Shown in pieces: positions 12,396 to 25,619 of a stretch of DNA of 64,000 bases (position 1 is the first letter of the stretch; every line of letters begins with the position of its first letter). This stretch comes from Rotaria macrura (Eukaryota; Rotifera; Eurotatoria; Philodinida; Philodinidae). Made by a program: the position numbers and the translations under genes. The notes under the pieces were generated by a model, which was not told where the DNA came from, made no database searches, and worked only from the letters and a program-made list of their open reading frames with translations. The stretch spans positions 1-64,000 of the forward strand of contig OENT01000540.1 in NCBI GenBank assembly GCA_900239685.1, written 5' to 3'.

Positions 12396-15300
12396 CTGTT
12401 GCAAAATATGCAGATATCAATGATTGTCGCACAGTTCTATCTGAATTAAAATAGAAACAAGCATCGGGTTTTTTCCCAGGATAAATATGTTGACAACTTG
12501 AAAAAGATGGATACGTCAGCATGAAGAAAACAAAATAGAAAGAGGAGAAAAATGACATGGCAACAAACATACTGACAATTTTATCGACATTTTGCTTTGT
12601 GCTTACAAGCAAAAAGTGAGTCAGTCGAAAAGAAAATGTTATCTTCAAGTATAAATAAGAAATGGTAATTTGCTCTTTGAGGACTTTGCTTCTTTTACGG
12701 ACTGTCAATTTTGAAATAAGCGAAAAAAAATATCTTGAAATTAATGTACTCTGTTTGTGGGTGTGGATGCCGGTGTGGGTCTGCGTCTGGATATGGGTGA
12801 AGATAGGAGAAACAGCCACATCCTACACCGAAACCAATGAAACACGCTTCGACAGCTTTGTACTCGCAAAATTGACATTTGTCGGCAAAATATGCTGGCA
12901 TAAAATCAAAATGTCAACAAAATTTCTTTTCCTCGACGTTTAGCTTTCGTGCCTTATCCAATACTATCAGAAGTCCTTCATGGTAATCCTCACATGAAGT
13001 TTGAGTGGAATTATACACTTGTTGAAATGTTGCTTAGTCCATAGAACTCCACGTTCAATTTTTCGAGAAATATCTAACATATAATCTCATTGGTGCATTC
13101 TAAAATATACGAATCCTTGTACGGAGTCTATAAGAAATGTACTAAGGGTCACTAACGAGCGACATATCGAGCATCCCAACTAATAAAAAATCCAAAATGT
13201 GCGCACCGCACAATTCAGTTAACTAAAAGAAAATCAGGGACTGAACGGTTGAGTTGTTCATCTCAAAATGTGAATCTATTGAAAATTTCAGAACTCTATC
13301 AAGTATGTACTATTGTGACAACGTCGTCAAGATACTTCACTTAGCTAATAGACAGAAGATTGTGTGAAAGTGATAAAAAGTTGTTATGGGTATTACTATT
13401 CATGTTGTTGCATGTTCATTCACTGATCTTACTTCATAGTTCATCATTAAGTTTTATTCAGCATTACATTGTCTATCGAATAGTATATAAAATGGCCATG
13501 CAATTAGATAAAAGTTCTTTCAAAAGTCAATTAATCATTCATTTCTTTATTTTGAATCATGAGAATACTCTGTTTGATAAAGAAACCAAACAGGATGAAG
13601 GTTTCATGGTTCGACCTGAAATGTACAAGAATGGGTTGATTCTCTAGAACATCGAAAAGTTTCAAGGTGAATGGGCTTTGTTTTCTTATCGCCTTGAAGT
13701 CGCCCAACATCTTCTTTCTCCTATATCCCAAACGATGATAGTGCAATTTTGTGATACCGTTTGCTTGCTCGAAATTCAGAATACCACACTTTTGAGTGCA
13801 TATTCAAGTAGCAAAAAGTTTTTATTCTTCTGAAAAAATGGTTTAGAAAAATAGTCCATATCAAAATGTATCTATGGTAAAATTTTCAGAGAACTTCATC
13901 ACGTCCTTGGAAGTAAATATTATGAAAAAATTTCAGATGATTGATTGGAAATAAAATTAAGAAATTCGAAAAAAAGCTGGGTTTTGTGCGTTTAGTCGGA
14001 TTACTATACCTCAACCAAAAATAACTCATTAGATCTTAAGATTTAACTATATTCCTAATAAAAGTTATAGTTCTGCAAAATGAGATCATTTTGATCCAAA
14101 TCTACAACTATCGATTGAACACGATTCGCCTTGCCTCTTGTGCATCGAGTCGTAATCATCGTCTTTAAATTATTACTGATCTATAGATGAAAAATAAATA
14201 TGCCCTGTATGAGTACTTGAATAAATGATGTTATTTGTCTGTTATGGTATAAAGAGACGAATTTACTCTGAATAATTTATCTACAGTGTGATATTACGTA
14301 CTAACAACACACAAAGTAAAAGCTTTGCTGCCACTCTAGATTCTAGACAGCTTCCACCCTGAAGTCCCCGATGTTCTCGTCTTTACTCTCGGATGTTTCA
14401 CACTTTGAACCTTGCCAATGAAATGAAAGTATCGCTAAATTTTTATAAGAATTATGATATGATATATAAAAACAAAAAATGCATTGGTCGTGATACTACG
14501 TAGCAGAACCACGAACGTTCCAGTAACTTTAAATTTTTCACAAAATTTCTCTTGTTTAAATTAGATTGCTTAAGCAAAGATATAAATGAAATCGTTGGCT
14601 ATATGAGTCGGCTATAAATTAAAATAGTGACTAGTGAAAAAATCTATAAGTATATGTAGGCTCTCTCTGACATACACTCAATGCTTGATGTAATTTAGAG
14701 CAAGATTGAACTTATAGAACTTTTTAAAGTTAAAAAGTGTCTTTTACAGATATTCAATCGATTTTAGAAGAACACACAATTCAGCGTTATATCATGAAGC
14801 AGCATAGTACCGTTACAAATCATTCATTCAACTCTATGACAACGTTTATTCGTACTGCATTTTGACGCGACAAGCATAACATCAGTAAGACAGGTATTCA
14901 TATTTTTTCAGCAAGATCTACGTTTGGCCTACAGATGCATATCAGACAGTATATTCAATAATGTCTATAAATCGACACAAAACGTTATTCGATCTCTGAC
15001 AACAGTATGTTTAATATGAATACGAATTCTCAATGTATAGCTGAGCAGCATTCAACAAGAGATAATTAAAATTCGTAATTTCAAAAGAATTAGTGGTTAC
15101 AAGCACAATCATAGAGGAAAAAATCAATTAACAATGATGTCTGGTTGCATCATAATAAAATTCAAATTTCATTTGCTATTCGTTGACAGAATGAATATTC
15201 GACAAAAAACGAAAACCCATCTGCAATAAGTGTTGAATTTTATGTAGTGAAGTAAACAATATTCAGTTTACCATTGTGATAAGAAACTTGGACCATTTGA

Positions 15301-16720
15301 CCTTGTTCAACTTTAATTAAGGCAAAAGTTCAGAAATCTTAGAAGTCATTCTTTCATTATAAAGTCTATGCTATCGTCGGATTTCTTCCATTTTTTAATG
15401 ATTGTTTATTTCATACACACGATTTACAAAAGAAGAGAAAAGTAAATAAGCGCACTTTTAATTTATCACAACGTGTACAAAGAATATGTTTCAAAAAAAG
15501 GACTTACTTTCGTACAGGATACCAATCGATTTTTTGAGTAGATAAATTGAAGCTTGATAATTCTGATATGACTCAATGGATTGCTTTGAAAACTTTGTTG
15601 TTTGTTCAATTGTGCGATCATGTCTTACATATACATTACCTGAGAATTCATCAGAAATTTATTGATATGATTTTCCAATTAACATGAAAATGTAAGTCTT
15701 ACTGAAAATGAAATTACTTTCACCATCATTGTCTCACTCTTAGGATAACATCTGTCATACGCAATCAAAATGTTAATTATGAGTATAAATAAGAAAAGGG
15801 TATAAATATTTTTTCAACAACATCTATGTTTGGCCTACAGATGCATATCAGACAGTTTATTCACTAATGTCTATCAATCGACAAACAAAAATCGGACACC
15901 AAAACAATCGATGCCCGATTTTTGCGATTTACTAACATACTTCAGAGTTTAACAATTAGTAATACAAATCCGTCTCCAAGAATATGTTGTATATTATAAA
16001 GAAGATGGAAAACCGTTGCTTGTTAATGTTTAGTAGTTTCAGTAAACGAAACACGACGGTCGACTGAAACGACTTCGTTTTACAATGATAGAATGAGATG
16101 GGTGAGAGAGTATTGCTCATTTAAAAAATTATGCTAACTAATGTCTATAGCAGTTTTATTTGTTATCGCTAGATACCAAACTCTGAATTATGTTTTTTTT
16201 CTATATATCAAACAATTTCTCATAGTAGTCATTTGGATTAGAATCTTGAACCACATCATATTCACTTGAAGCATTTTTACTAGATAATATACAATCAAAA
16301 TCTATATTTCTCGTGAATGAGACATTGATATTTTGTTTTTATCGTAAAAATCGATCCTTGAAATGTAAACTAACCAGATACCATAAATAATAGTATATAC
16401 AAAATTGCAGTTGTGTTATTAGTCGTCAGAGTAATTCATTCTAGAAAGCATTTAGTTACAAATTACAACTCTGGATGAAGAGAATTTTTACAATGAAGTT
16501 TTCGTTCAATCAATGGCTCACGTTCTTCATTATCTGGCTCTGAATTAATTTGCTTAATACGATAGAGACATATTCAAATTGTTTAGAAGCCTCGACATTT
16601 GTAAATTATTTTGAGCAATATGATTAAGTTAAACATGTCATACGAATTACGATATTTTACAGTTAAATATTTGTTCCCTATATTTACCAATTTATTCAAC
16701 CTGTCTCATTTCTAGACAAG
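12396..16720. other. long stretch with no supported gene
   Basis: Between the ZNFX1 5' end and the LIM gene I find no credible coding exon. A GTGTGGATG/TGTGGG-rich patch lies at 12755-12805. A 76-bp direct repeat occurs at 14902-14977 and 15808-15883. ORFs at 13360-13647 (+) and 13531-13746 (-) overlap each other and resemble nothing I know. An imperfect AAAAATCGG/CCGATTTTT hairpin lies near 15890-15925. Confidence 0.45.
14902..15883 (+). repeat. 76-bp direct repeat, copies 906 bp apart
   Basis: Copies are 14902-14977 and 15808-15883, equal in length with 6 mismatches (about 92% identity). Both contain GGCCTACAGATGCATATCAG. The sequences between and around the copies are not similar, so this is an isolated repeated block, perhaps a dispersed short repeat or the ends of a decayed element. 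Confidence 0.65.
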
Positions 16721-17024
16721 ATGAATGATGCCACAAACGAAAGACGCGTCAGAAGAATACCTTTTTAAGCTTGTGCATTGTGAATGTGCTTCTGTTTGTT
16801 GCGATAAAGAAAGAACTAACATGACCGTATGTAGCAGACATATAAATGCAAATTGTCTCAAAATAGATGATTACTTTCACGTACACTCTCTCGATAAAAC
16901 TTCATCTTACGTACTAATACAAATGTATTTCTCAAGTTGAATATCATCGTTACGATTCGAAGTTTTAACTTCTTTTCTTTTTTCTAGTTATCATTTTAGG
17001 CGCATATCCTCATTGTATAATTTC

Positions 17025-19382
17025 ATGATTAAACCTAGTTCAGATTCATTTATATGTTGGTATTGTGAAAAGAATTTATTAAATAATCGTTATGTAATTA
17101 AAGATACGTTTGCCATATGTTTATCTTGTTTCGAAGAAAAATATTCTGATCATTGCTTTCAATGTAATGAAATCATCGGTATTGAAATGCAAGTAAAAAT
17201 ATACATATATATCTATATCTATATTTATTTATTTATTTAAATACATTTCTTAATTCAGGGAACGACATTTAAAGATAAAACTTGGCATAATACTTGCTTT
17301 TATTGTTCTGTGTGTAATCTATCTTTGATAAGTAAAAAATTTGCTTATCGTCATGAAAAATTATATTGTCGTCAATGTTTTATTGATGAGTTTGCTGAAC
17401 GATGTTATCGATGTAATCGATCATTGGAACCGGGTAGAAAGCTGTAAATTAAGAAAGAAATTTTCTTGTTGTTTTATAAAATAATTCTTACTAGGTGATA
17501 TATGTACAGAATACGATAAAAGATTATATCATAAATCTTGTTTTGTATGTAATGCTTGTCAAGAACAATTACACAATGGCAATTTTCGATGCCGAGATCA
17601 ATATATTCTTTGTCTATCATGTTACATGCTACTCGTCGCTATTCATTGTATCAAATGCCATAAAGTATTTATTTGAAAAACATGTTTCAATCTAAAAACC
17701 AGAAGATAACAAAAAACAACAAGAATAATATATGATTGCATCCGATGAATTCATTAGGGAGAAAATACTTTGAACTTTGATAAGGATACTTTTCTAATGA
17801 GACAGTCGTTTCATATGTAATTGGTTATTTGAACTCATGTTAGACTTTGACGGATGTCTAAGCGTGTGTGTGTGTGTGTGTGACATGACCGTAAATTTTT
17901 TAAGTCAAATTTTGAACAATTTTATTCCATGAAAAAATCTCTTTCTAAATTTAAACGATTGGTAACCAAATGTGAATAGTTACCTTGAAAAAAAAAAGAG
18001 GAAATCTCGATTTTTAAGGATTATAGAAAAGGCAGATTTAGTCAGTGTACATTCTTTAGGAGACCTATATAAGCTATGAATAAATTTCCATAAGCTTAAG
18101 AATCGTCAATAAGCATTTGAATCCATGGTCAATCCGGATCAACAGGTAATACATGTTATATAAAAATAACATTTTTTCTTTATTCGAAATAGAAACAAAG
18201 ATCTTAAATTCTTAACGTAAAATATAGTCAAGTCAAAGTTTCGAATTTTGTCATTCATCTATCGTTCTATAGACAATGTAGATGGAGGGATCCTTGAGAA
18301 AACTACTATGGTATTTCGTTTATTTTGACATGAAGGTAGAAAAACAGTGACTCAACAAGTATGCAACATGATTCGCTTATGTTGTTTACTTTTGTATAGA
18401 TGAATCGCTCGAAAGCGTGTGGACAAATAAAGCATTTGAATATTCTTATGAATGTTTCAAAATTGAAGCGATTTTCGCGTAACAATCTTTTTCTTTTTTC
18501 TCATAAATCATGAATAGACGAATAAAACTACAAACAATAATAAAAAAAAGGACTAGGACTGAATAGGTATCTTGTAATTTTGTTAATCATCGTTTTGATG
18601 AATGACGATTCATCATATGATATACTCAAGATAATTATTGTCAGATAAAGTAAAACATGGTTCACCTAGTCAATATGACCCGTATATATGAAACCAATAA
18701 TGATTAATATGTTTTGCATTCTATTGAAAATGAATTTCTAATTCGATTTATTTTTGTTTTCAAGGATTTTTATTTCAATCGATAGAGTTTTGTTTTTAAT
18801 TTAAAATCGAAACATACGACAAGACGAAAGAAGTAAAATAATAATAGCTATTATTTGTCAATTAGATAGAACATCAACTATGTTTCTATTAACATTAAAT
18901 ATTTGAATAAAGAAACTAAAACCATACTAGCTTCATCTTTTCAATTGATTTTTAAATCTATGAATTTCTTTTCAAACAGTAGTTAGAGAATATTTAATCT
19001 GTTGTCAGATACATTAAATATTGAGTAGATTCTTTTTTCTCTACTAAACCATTGTGATACGTTTCGTAATAGTTAATTAGTCTACCATAGAACATATTAC
19101 ATGACTAGAGCTTGTACGTTCGTAAATTTTCAAACTCGAACGCACAACTAAAACTAAAAACGAACAGATTCTACTTGATAGAAAAAGACAATAATTAATG
19201 AACAAATTATTTTATTTATTTTATAGGCAATTGCAACCGATGGTATAGTCTATCATAATCAACCATTTCATAATGAATGTTTTCTATGTTCACATTGTTC
19301 TATTCCATTACGAAATCAACGTTATATCGAATACAATAATGATGCTTACTGTTTGAATTGTTCGTCAAATCTATTTCATTAG
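17025..19382 (+). CDS. LIM-only protein, FHL-like (three and a half LIM domains)
   Basis: Exons 17025-17192, 17259-17433, 17495-17664 and 19227-19382 join in frame to 222 residues. The protein opens with the second half of a LIM finger (CWYC...CLSC), followed by three full LIM domains with the CxxC-W/YH-xxC-CxxC-CxxC pattern (CFQC/CSVC/CRQC, CYRC/CNAC/CLSC, CIKC/CSHC/CLNC). A half LIM followed only by LIM domains is the hallmark of the FHL (four-and-a-half LIM) family, whose members are adaptors at actin, muscle and transcription complexes. One full LIM fewer than FHL1-3 is seen. The last intron is long (17665-19226) and contains a (GT)n tract near 17865. Splice acceptors lie just before the ATG (16987 and 16999), so the start could be set by a trans-splice or by an unseen upstream exon. 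The stop is 229 bp from the convergent EVI5 stop. Confidence 0.85.
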
Positions 19383-19611
19383 TTGAACGATTTTTAATTC
19401 AATATGAACATGTTGTTTCTTTTTTTTTGTTTGTTTTACGCACATATGAATTCAAAAAAAAACAACTTAGTTCTATATATGTTTGTCTTATTTATTCTCA
19501 TGAAACCGGAATTGAGTTTCGGAAATGAAAATTACAATAGTAAATATTGCAATAATAAAAAAAAAATTTATGTACATAACAAAATGAAAAAGAAAAGCAC
19601 CACGATGTCAT

Positions 19612-22600
19612 TCATTCAACAACATTTATTTGATGAGTGGACGATGATAATTGAGATGATGAAAGTCTAGTCGATGAATCTATACATTGTGTCATAGTAT
19701 TATTTGTTGAATGAAATAAGCATGGTGTTGATTTGCGAAGACGATGATTTAATGGAATAGGTGATTTCGAGTAAATACCAACAGAAGAACTTAAACGCTT
19801 ATTTTCAATATTCGATGGTGATGACGATATACTATCATCATCACTATCTTCATAGTCAATACGAGTCTGATCTGTCGATATTGATTGTCTACGATTTAAT
19901 GTGTGTATCAATCGAAGACGCATCACCTTGAATGATCAATGTAAAAATAAAATACATTATAGACATAAATGTATATTATATGCATAGAAAAAAAAAATAT
20001 CAAGTTATATGATTAAGTAGCAAACTAGCATGTTTATCCTCATTATATTTACTTTGTAGGATATTATTAGGACGCATGTGATATAGGTAATGAAGAGCTA
20101 CGCTTTAAATACTCTTGTTTTGACTGTAAAATATAACTAATTATCCTTGCTTTCGATTTTGATTAATAAATCAATACAAACCTCTTCTTGAAGTTCGAGT
20201 AGTGTCTCTTGTAAATCTCTATCGTCCATAATTTGACTGCGCGTTATTAATTCTTGATTCTATGTAGAAAAGAAAACAGAAACAAATATTCATAAATATG
20301 TTGTTTCTTTGTTCAATAAAATATTTGATTGTTATTACAAGAACTTCAAGTTCAGCTATTCTTTGACGTAAATCACCAATAGTTTGTGTACATTCTGCTT
20401 CTCGAATACGTAACATCATTGAATCTTCTTTTTGCTAAAATAAAAACATTAACGTGATTAGTAACAGATAAGCATGTTTCTTTTTCTTGAGTACTCGTAA
20501 TTCTCCATCATGCATTTGATTTTTAACTTCGTGTAATTGTGTACGCATTTCATTCTCACGTATTCGACATTCATCAATTTCAAGACGCACTCGTTGCATT
20601 TCATCATCTTGCCTTTTTATTTGATTATGTAAAACTTGTTTTTGTGTTTCTATATCCATTAGTTTTTGTGAAAGAAGTTTATTATCACAATCGAGTTGAG
20701 CTTCACGCATTTTCAATGTTATTAATTCATGTGCTATTAAATCATATGCATCGTTACTTGGACTGGTGATCGTTTCACGAATTGTTTTACATGTACTATC
20801 ATGTAATTGCCATTCACGATTAAGATCAGCTATACGTTGTCGTAGCTCATTCAAATTTACTTGAGCTTCAGCATCACGCATTTTTACGAGAGTTAATTCT
20901 TCCTGTAATGATGCTATTTCAGAATTTGGTGTCGATTGCAAACGACGATTTTCCTATGAAAATTAGAACTTATATTATTATGCAATTGATGATGTGTCGT
21001 TTCTTTTCTAACTTACGGCACTCAATCTATTCACTGTTTCTTCTAGAACTTCTAATTCATGTTCATTGGATCGTGTGAGCATATCGGATGGATCGATATT
21101 CTTTGTTTGTGTAATCGTATCATTTATACGATTATTGAGATTTAAATGATTGATTTCTTCGATTTGCTTTTTTAAAGTAGAATTTTCACGTTTCAATTGA
21201 TAAGATTCTTCAGCATATTGTGCATTCAATACTTGACCTTCAATTAATCGATTGGCAAGTGTAACACTCTCCTTTTAAATAATAAAAAAAGAAATATGTA
21301 ACAAGTGTTTTATTTTGATTGATGAAATCGATGAAAAAGAAATAAATCTATACTTTTTCTAAATTTTCAACTCGTTGCTTCAATAAACGATTTTCATTTC
21401 GTAATTTCTACAAAATAATATAGAAGAAAAGAAGGAAAGAACGTAACAAAAACGAATGTGGTGCATACAAAATAAAGCAATAATTCTAAAGTACATACAC
21501 GGATTTCAATTTGTTCTTCTTGTTCTTCTTTTCGAATAACAGTGTATTCTTTTTCTAACCTAATATTGTAAAAAAGAAAAGAAAGCAGCAACAGGAAAAA
21601 TATTCAAGATAAATTTAGCATGGTCATCAAACGTCTATATTTATACATACTTTTTCATTTTTTTGCCGTTATACTCGAGCGCAAATGCACGTTGAAATAA
21701 TGATTCATGATCAGTTTCGTGTTTAATAGGTATTTCTTTTTGAAAATACTGCAATATATAATTAAAGACACATTGATTGATCGCTTTTTATTTCGACTAT
21801 CAAATTTGATCGATATCTTATGAAACTAAGGCTGAACTTATTTGTAGACAACAAGGTCAGAATATCGAATCACATAATCATAGAAGTAAGTTCAGAACTT
21901 CAATATGTACATATAGCTCAATGACTTCTTTATCACCTTGCGGGTGAGTATGTTGCCATTATGCAAATAAATGCCTTTTCTCTCGCTGATTATGAATGAC
22001 AAGATTTTTAAATTCAGTATTCTTTCAGTTTAGAAAAATGTTCCATCTAGATAAATTAGTTGGAACTTACGGATGTGACAGCAGATACAGATCCTTGAAC
22101 GGTTTTAAACGTTTGAGCACAATGTTCGGCAAGACGATCTTGGACAGCGTGTAAACGACGGTCCATGTGTGTAAATCAATGTACGTTGATTAGGTGCGAG
22201 GATTGATGGGGATGCCTATTCTTTCCCTCTCTCGTTTCTTTTTTGCAAGTTACAAATGTCTCCACCCTCGTTTAGACAGAACAAAACGCGTACATACACA
22301 ACATGAAATCATTGCGGCAGCGATGGTGTCATTTTATTCTCTCTCTCTCCTTTTTCTCTCTCTCTTTTTTTTCTCTCATTTTTTTATTCTCTACTTCGAT
22401 GAGTCGAAACCCACACGTACGTACACAACTGACTCGATCGAGTGCGCATATATATATACGTATATACATATATATGTATTTATATAATATAATACATAGA
22501 AAAAAAATTCATAGGTCCTTATTAGATTTTTATTCTTACAAATCTACACCTTTCATTTTGAAAAGAAAATATCACTATATGAAAGGTGTGAAAAAGAAAA

Positions 22601-24334
22601 AATGAAAGAACACATGCAATGATATGACAAACAGCTGACGCACAAGTCTACCGACGCCGACTCATCTATTACGTTTTCGTTAGAACGAGGGAAGAAGAAA
22701 GGATGGTTTATATATATATATATATATGTATATACAAATGACGGTAGTTGCTCGATTGATTATGACATGCACGTATGCATATGTAAGTTACTCTTTTCAT
22801 ACAAAACAATGTTCAAAATGTTACCTTAAGCATATCTTCCATCGATAATAGCATTAATTCATTTTGATGAATTTCAAGTAGTGCGATACTAATACGAAAT
22901 ATCATTTCCATACCCTTCATACGTACAAAAAAGAAATTACAATGAAAAATATGAAATATAGTTTTTCTTTCCTCCTATAAAGACTGACATACTTCACTTA
23001 AAAATAAATCCATCATACGACATACAGTATTCAACGGAAGTTGTGTTGTGAATAATGTTAAAAACCAACCTGATGCATACATCGACGTATGAAACTTCTC
23101 AATTTGAAAATGTCGATAAAGATCAGGCAGAAATTCCTGACAAAATTATAATTTATCAATAGATAATGTCAAAACAAAAAACAGATAGATATCAATGTCT
23201 TTTTGACATACTTGAATCATACATTCAAGTTGATACATGTAGAGACCTAAGCGATACATATCGGGTTTATACATTTCCCGCATTGTATAATCTTGCATAA
23301 TTGAGACTAACACAGCAAAAGCTTCTTCTTCGGGCATCTGGTATATTAAAACAAAAACAAAGAGAAAGTATATTAAAGATATATTTCTCTTTTTACATAA
23401 CTGACATGCATAAGTAGAAGACCAACGATAAATCCAATACCTTGACAGTAGCCAACTTCGCGATCATATAAAGAATAAGCCTTTGAAAAAGAAGAAAAAC
23501 AACGATAACACATTAATCATCGTTTTCCTATGAAAGTATCGTCGTTTAATATTCTAACCTTAATTACATTAAATAAACTTTCTTGTCCAAGACCATGTTT
23601 TTCTTTAAAAAAATCATGTTCAGGATATGTTCTTGTTATATCACGTTGAATAACTTTTTCACATGGTGATGTCATCTTTATTAATAAAATATATTGATGT
23701 TTAGCATCCGATGTGTCCACTTTACATAAACATTGCCAAACTAATGGACGAAAATGAACTGGGACACCGGATCGAATTGAATCCTGAACGATGAATGAGA
23801 AAACTTGAGTTCATTATTGAATATTAAATAAATACATTTACTTTAATCCATGTCGCATTCTTTTTCATATATGATTGCCAATTATTAACCAATTTGTTCC
23901 ATATAATCCATTCATTTTCAAGATTGCCTTCATTAAATATTTATTTATAAGATAACAAAAACAAATAAAAAATTTTAATTTTATTTAAACGAATCATACC
24001 ATCGTTATCAATAGTTAAATTACTTAAATCACTAGAAATCGAATCTTTTCGTCCTTGTTTATGATGTAATTCAGGAGAACGTCTATTGATAATAGATTTG
24101 AGAGGTATGCTTATGGGTGATTTTAAATCAAATTCAATACGCCTGTACACGAAAAGAAGAAAAAAAAGAAATACAACAATAGAATTTGAAGTACAGTGAA
24201 AGGAATAGTAAAAGAATATTTATAATATTTAGTTACCGATTCTCTTCATCAAGTTTTTTCAATAATTCAATTTCTTCATTGGTCATATCAGACAAGTAAG
24301 AATCTTGTGATTGTGTCATCGATTCTGAGCTCAT
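19612..24334 (-). CDS. EVI5: EVI5-like TBC-domain Rab GTPase-activating protein
   Basis: Sixteen exons close in phase to 800 residues: 24334-24237, 24142-24000, 23927-23842, 23783-23559, 23480-23406, 23337-23212, 23136-22993, 22914-22825, 21748-21651, 21559-21499, 21407-21354, 21271-21017, 20953-20495, 20434-20339, 20259-20182 and 19926-19612. The TBC domain (about residues 85-330) has both catalytic fingers: Arg in [10 protein letters not shown] and Gln in GYCQG. TBC proteins use these to speed GTP hydrolysis on Rab proteins; EVI5 acts on Rab11/Rab35-type traffic and in cytokinesis. A long coiled coil follows, with the EVI5-typical [15 protein letters not shown] block. The C-terminus is Ser-rich. 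Exon 22914-22825 joins exon 21748-21651 over a 1.08-kb intron that contains a putative alternative first exon. A splice acceptor lies 8 nt before the ATG. Confidence 0.93.
22072..22167 (-). promoter_or_regulatory. putative alternative first exon of the EVI5-like gene
   Basis: On the minus strand an ATG at 22167 opens a 32-codon frame that ends exactly at a strong splice donor (TCC|GTAAGT). It is phase 0, the phase needed by the next EVI5 exon (starting 21748). No acceptor lies just upstream, so it looks like a first exon, not a cassette. The encoded start is [18 protein letters not shown]. Joined onward it would give an isoform lacking the TBC domain and keeping the coiled coil. This is inferred from splice signals only. 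Confidence 0.45.
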
Positions 24335-24344
24335 TAGACGCTCT

Positions 24345-25619
24345 AAAAGGACAGTAATGATGATAAATATTCAAAATAGAACCGAATCGTTTGGTGTATA
24401 TATTGATGACATAGAGAGCGGAGGTGATGATAAGCATGTGTCATCATAGATGTACAAATATACACGTTAGAATACATGATTAGACATTGTCAGGTCTTTG
24501 CTTTTTTCTCCCATTCTCTGTCATTATGTCTTTAATGAAATAAATTTTTTTTTATTGTTTTTTCTTCCTGTATAGAACATGATTCTTTTATTTCAATTCA
24601 TTTTAGCTTACATATGAGTTTATTTCTTAACTCGATTTTGATTTTGTCTTTAGACATAAAAATATTCAATTAACATACTTTTCGAATCTAGTTTATTGCG
24701 CTTTTTTTTGCGTATGCAAAAGCAAAAAAAAATGCTATACAATCGAATAGAGTGTATATAAATAGGCTATTGTTTTGTTTATTTGTAGATCGGGAAGACT
24801 CGAAAAGAAAAAAGAATACATATATAAATATATTGATGTATTTCTAATGGGAAAGGTAATTTGCTGATTGTTTGACTACGCGAATCATATGAAGGAAAAC
24901 AAGCTCGAATATCAAATGATTTGTCAACACATACACCAAGCTTACCTATCCCTACTGCAATAGATGGGAAAGACGGGAAAAAACCAAGCATCTTACTTGC
25001 TGCTGCCACACTATTCCTTTTTTTTTCTTGCTGCTATTTACCTTCAAATGTCACGTTGCGTTTCAGCTCGTTTTTTTCATTCTTTTACTTGAAACGGTCC
25101 AACTAATGCTCGTATCATGGCAATGCTACGCCTTATTTCCTTCTCTTCTACGTTTACACTATGAACAACAGAGATGAAAAGCGAAAGGAACAAAGCAAAA
25201 ATGAGATTCTTTTAAACATAGATAGAATTCCTCAGGAATAAAAAAGAAAAATAATGTCCATGTTCGACAATCATGCTCTTCAGTATTTATTACTGTATGC
25301 AAATAACAACAAAGAAGAAAAAAAAATCGATCACAAGGGAAATATAGTGTTCACTGTTAGAACAAAAAGAAAAGTTCATAGATTGTCGATCGAATTTCTA
25401 CTTACTAATCATACTTGAAGATAATTTAGCCACAAAACAACTACGGAATTGATTATCATAATCGGTATCAATTTACTGATATAAATTATTCTGAAGCTGT
25501 AGACTTAGAATGAATAAGTGATTGGATTATTTTATTTCGATTTAAAAAATGAATCACAAAATAAATGAAAATCGTATTCTTTTTTTTTGAAGTGTTACTA
25601 ATATAGTGTCAAAATAATG
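24345..25619. other. intergenic region 5' of the EVI5-like gene
   Basis: AT-rich DNA with no conserved coding exon. A good donor-like site on the minus strand (GCAA|GTAAGA near 24995) could mark a non-coding 5' exon of the EVI5-like gene. Nothing else is recognisable. Confidence 0.4.

Noticed and set aside
12385-12943. Frames of 144 and 68 codons (-) and 93 codons (+) upstream of ZNFX1
   Set aside because: Low-complexity, mutually overlapping, no splice-phase link to the ZNFX1 exon and no family resemblance; a non-coding 5' exon remains possible.
16725-16940. 71-codon frame just upstream of the LIM gene
   Set aside because: Contains several Cys but not the LIM spacing, and it does not join the LIM exon in phase in any obvious way.
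22194-22605. Two overlapping plus-strand frames in the EVI5 intron
   Set aside because: Built from CT-rich and TA-repeat sequence; no conserved features.
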